NCBI RefSeq assembly: GCF_963855985.1
Contig: NC_087104.1
Location: forward strand, 14,074,001-14,138,000
DNA length: 64,000 nucleotides
From: Ostrinia nubilalis
Taxonomy: Eukaryota; Arthropoda; Insecta; Lepidoptera; Crambidae
Direction of reading: 5' to 3'
In this document: positions 62,986 to 64,000 of the stretch, in pieces
Layout: each line of letters starts with the position of its first letter
Numbering within the stretch: the first letter of the stretch is position 1
Notes under the pieces: model-generated
The model's input: the letters and a program-made list of their open reading frames with translations, nothing else
Databases searched by the model: none
What the model was told of the DNA's origin: nothing
Program-made: the position numbers and the translations under genes

Positions 62986-63674
62986 TATGAGTATGTTCAT
63001 GATTATGTGAATGAATGACCAAGAGTCAAGCTAAGTTTTAGCTTAGCTTGAATAGCTGACGTAGTTTTCTTTAAACGTGTTTAAACTGAAAACTATACAC
63101 TATTAGAAACTCCATCGGCTATGCGATCTAAGCTAAACTAACTTAGCTTATCTCTTGGTCTACTACCCCCATTATACATTCTCCTTAGCAACAATGTTGG
63201 CTCTATATTTGTATTATAACTTTTTCAGCGTCAAAAATATTTGAGTTCAGTACGTGACTCGAATACACTGTTTTTGTTTAATGGTGACTTTTGCCATTGC
63301 CTTTCTTAATTAAATTTACGAGTCAAGCTTCCTGGCTCGTTTTTCCTTTATGGCCGGGAAGCCATATCATTAAGTTTGTTTGTTGCAAACATTATAAACG
63401 TAACAGTTTTTTCAAAAATACATTATAAAGTGAACGTTTTTCCGATCATAAAAATTACATTTCTATTAAAAATACTTACTTCGTTCTTGAATTGGATATT
63501 TTAATAAAGTGGTAAATATTTCAACCTAGATTTTCACGTAATCGTTCGATAAACTCTAAGTATTATCATGAGATTATGAATTTGCTCATTACAACGAACG
63601 AAAGTGCATAGATACAGTGCATATCCAAGATCCACTGATTTTACGATTATTTAATTTCACAAAGTAGATATTAT

Positions 63675-63786
63675 CGCTCGTATTCATAAAACACAAGATT
63701 ACACACGAACCAATCACAGAGCTCTATTCAACTCTGTGCGTTCGATTTGCTGCTTCACTTAGCTAGCATCGATTGTGAATACGGGC
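63675..63786. mobile_element. Short MITE, family A (copy 4, internally deleted)
   Basis: CGCTCGTATTCATAAAACAC at the left, CCAATCACAGAGCTCTATTC inside and TTGTGAATACGGGC at the right match copy 3. About 35 bp between the left terminus and the CACACGAACC phrase is missing. Confidence 0.7.
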
Positions 63787-64000
63787 AAGGCACATTCGTC
63801 ACACAAGAAAGAGAAGTTGTTAACCTTCAAGCGGGCGCGCGGCGTCGAATCGACCGCGCCTAACACATTTTCGTTCATAACTTTTTTTTTACTTGTTACA
63901 CATATTTCTGATTTTTAGTAGCCTGTCGCTTGCTCATTGTGAGCGAAATAAAGAGCTTACCTCAGCTCTCCGCGCTTTTCCCACCCCATGGCTTGCTGTT

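Overview
The window looks like a piece of a moth or butterfly (Lepidoptera) chromosome: AT-rich DNA (very roughly two thirds A+T, judged by eye) with one recognisable protein-coding exon and many repeat families that I know as typical of lepidopteran genomes. These include a tRNA-headed SINE, RTE-like LINE 3' ends, Lep1-like Helitrons and hairpin MITEs. There are no operons, rRNA genes, CRISPR arrays or other prokaryotic features. Most open frames here are no longer than chance allows at this base composition, so almost none are called as genes.

Layout. 1-5.1 kb: a Helitron-like element, a diverged ~0.3-kb tandem duplication that looks exonic, an inverted-repeat pair, a short MITE, and a ~2.3-kb inverted-repeat element with a SINE inside. 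5.1-10.7 kb: a repeat-dense patch with many RTE-like 3' fragments and several hairpin MITEs, some inserted into each other. 11.4-13.9 kb: AT-rich DNA with coding-like tracts broken by stops, possibly a decayed gene. 15.6-16.84 kb: the one secure gene, the 3' exon of a SoxC (Sox14/Sox4/11-type) HMG-box transcription factor on the minus strand, with a putative 3' UTR. It starts at a clear 3' splice site, so its 5' exon and promoter lie at higher coordinates or beyond the window; I could not locate them. 16.9-43.4 kb: mostly non-coding, intronic and/or intergenic relative to SoxC, with scattered RTE fragments, one MITE, a LINE 3' end and a few unproven ORFs. 43.4-46.5 kb: two Helitron-like elements in opposite orientation, then a hAT-like element with a perfect 8-bp target-site duplication carrying an RTE-like insert with its own perfect 10-bp duplication. 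46.5-64 kb: non-coding sequence with MITEs, an RTE 3' end, a short tail-less retroposon family, another Helitron-like element and a large inverted-repeat element.

Biologically there is one regulator gene and a readable record of transposition. Several insertions can be ordered because one element interrupts another and target-site duplications are intact. Family names rest on recognition of motifs and termini, not on searches.
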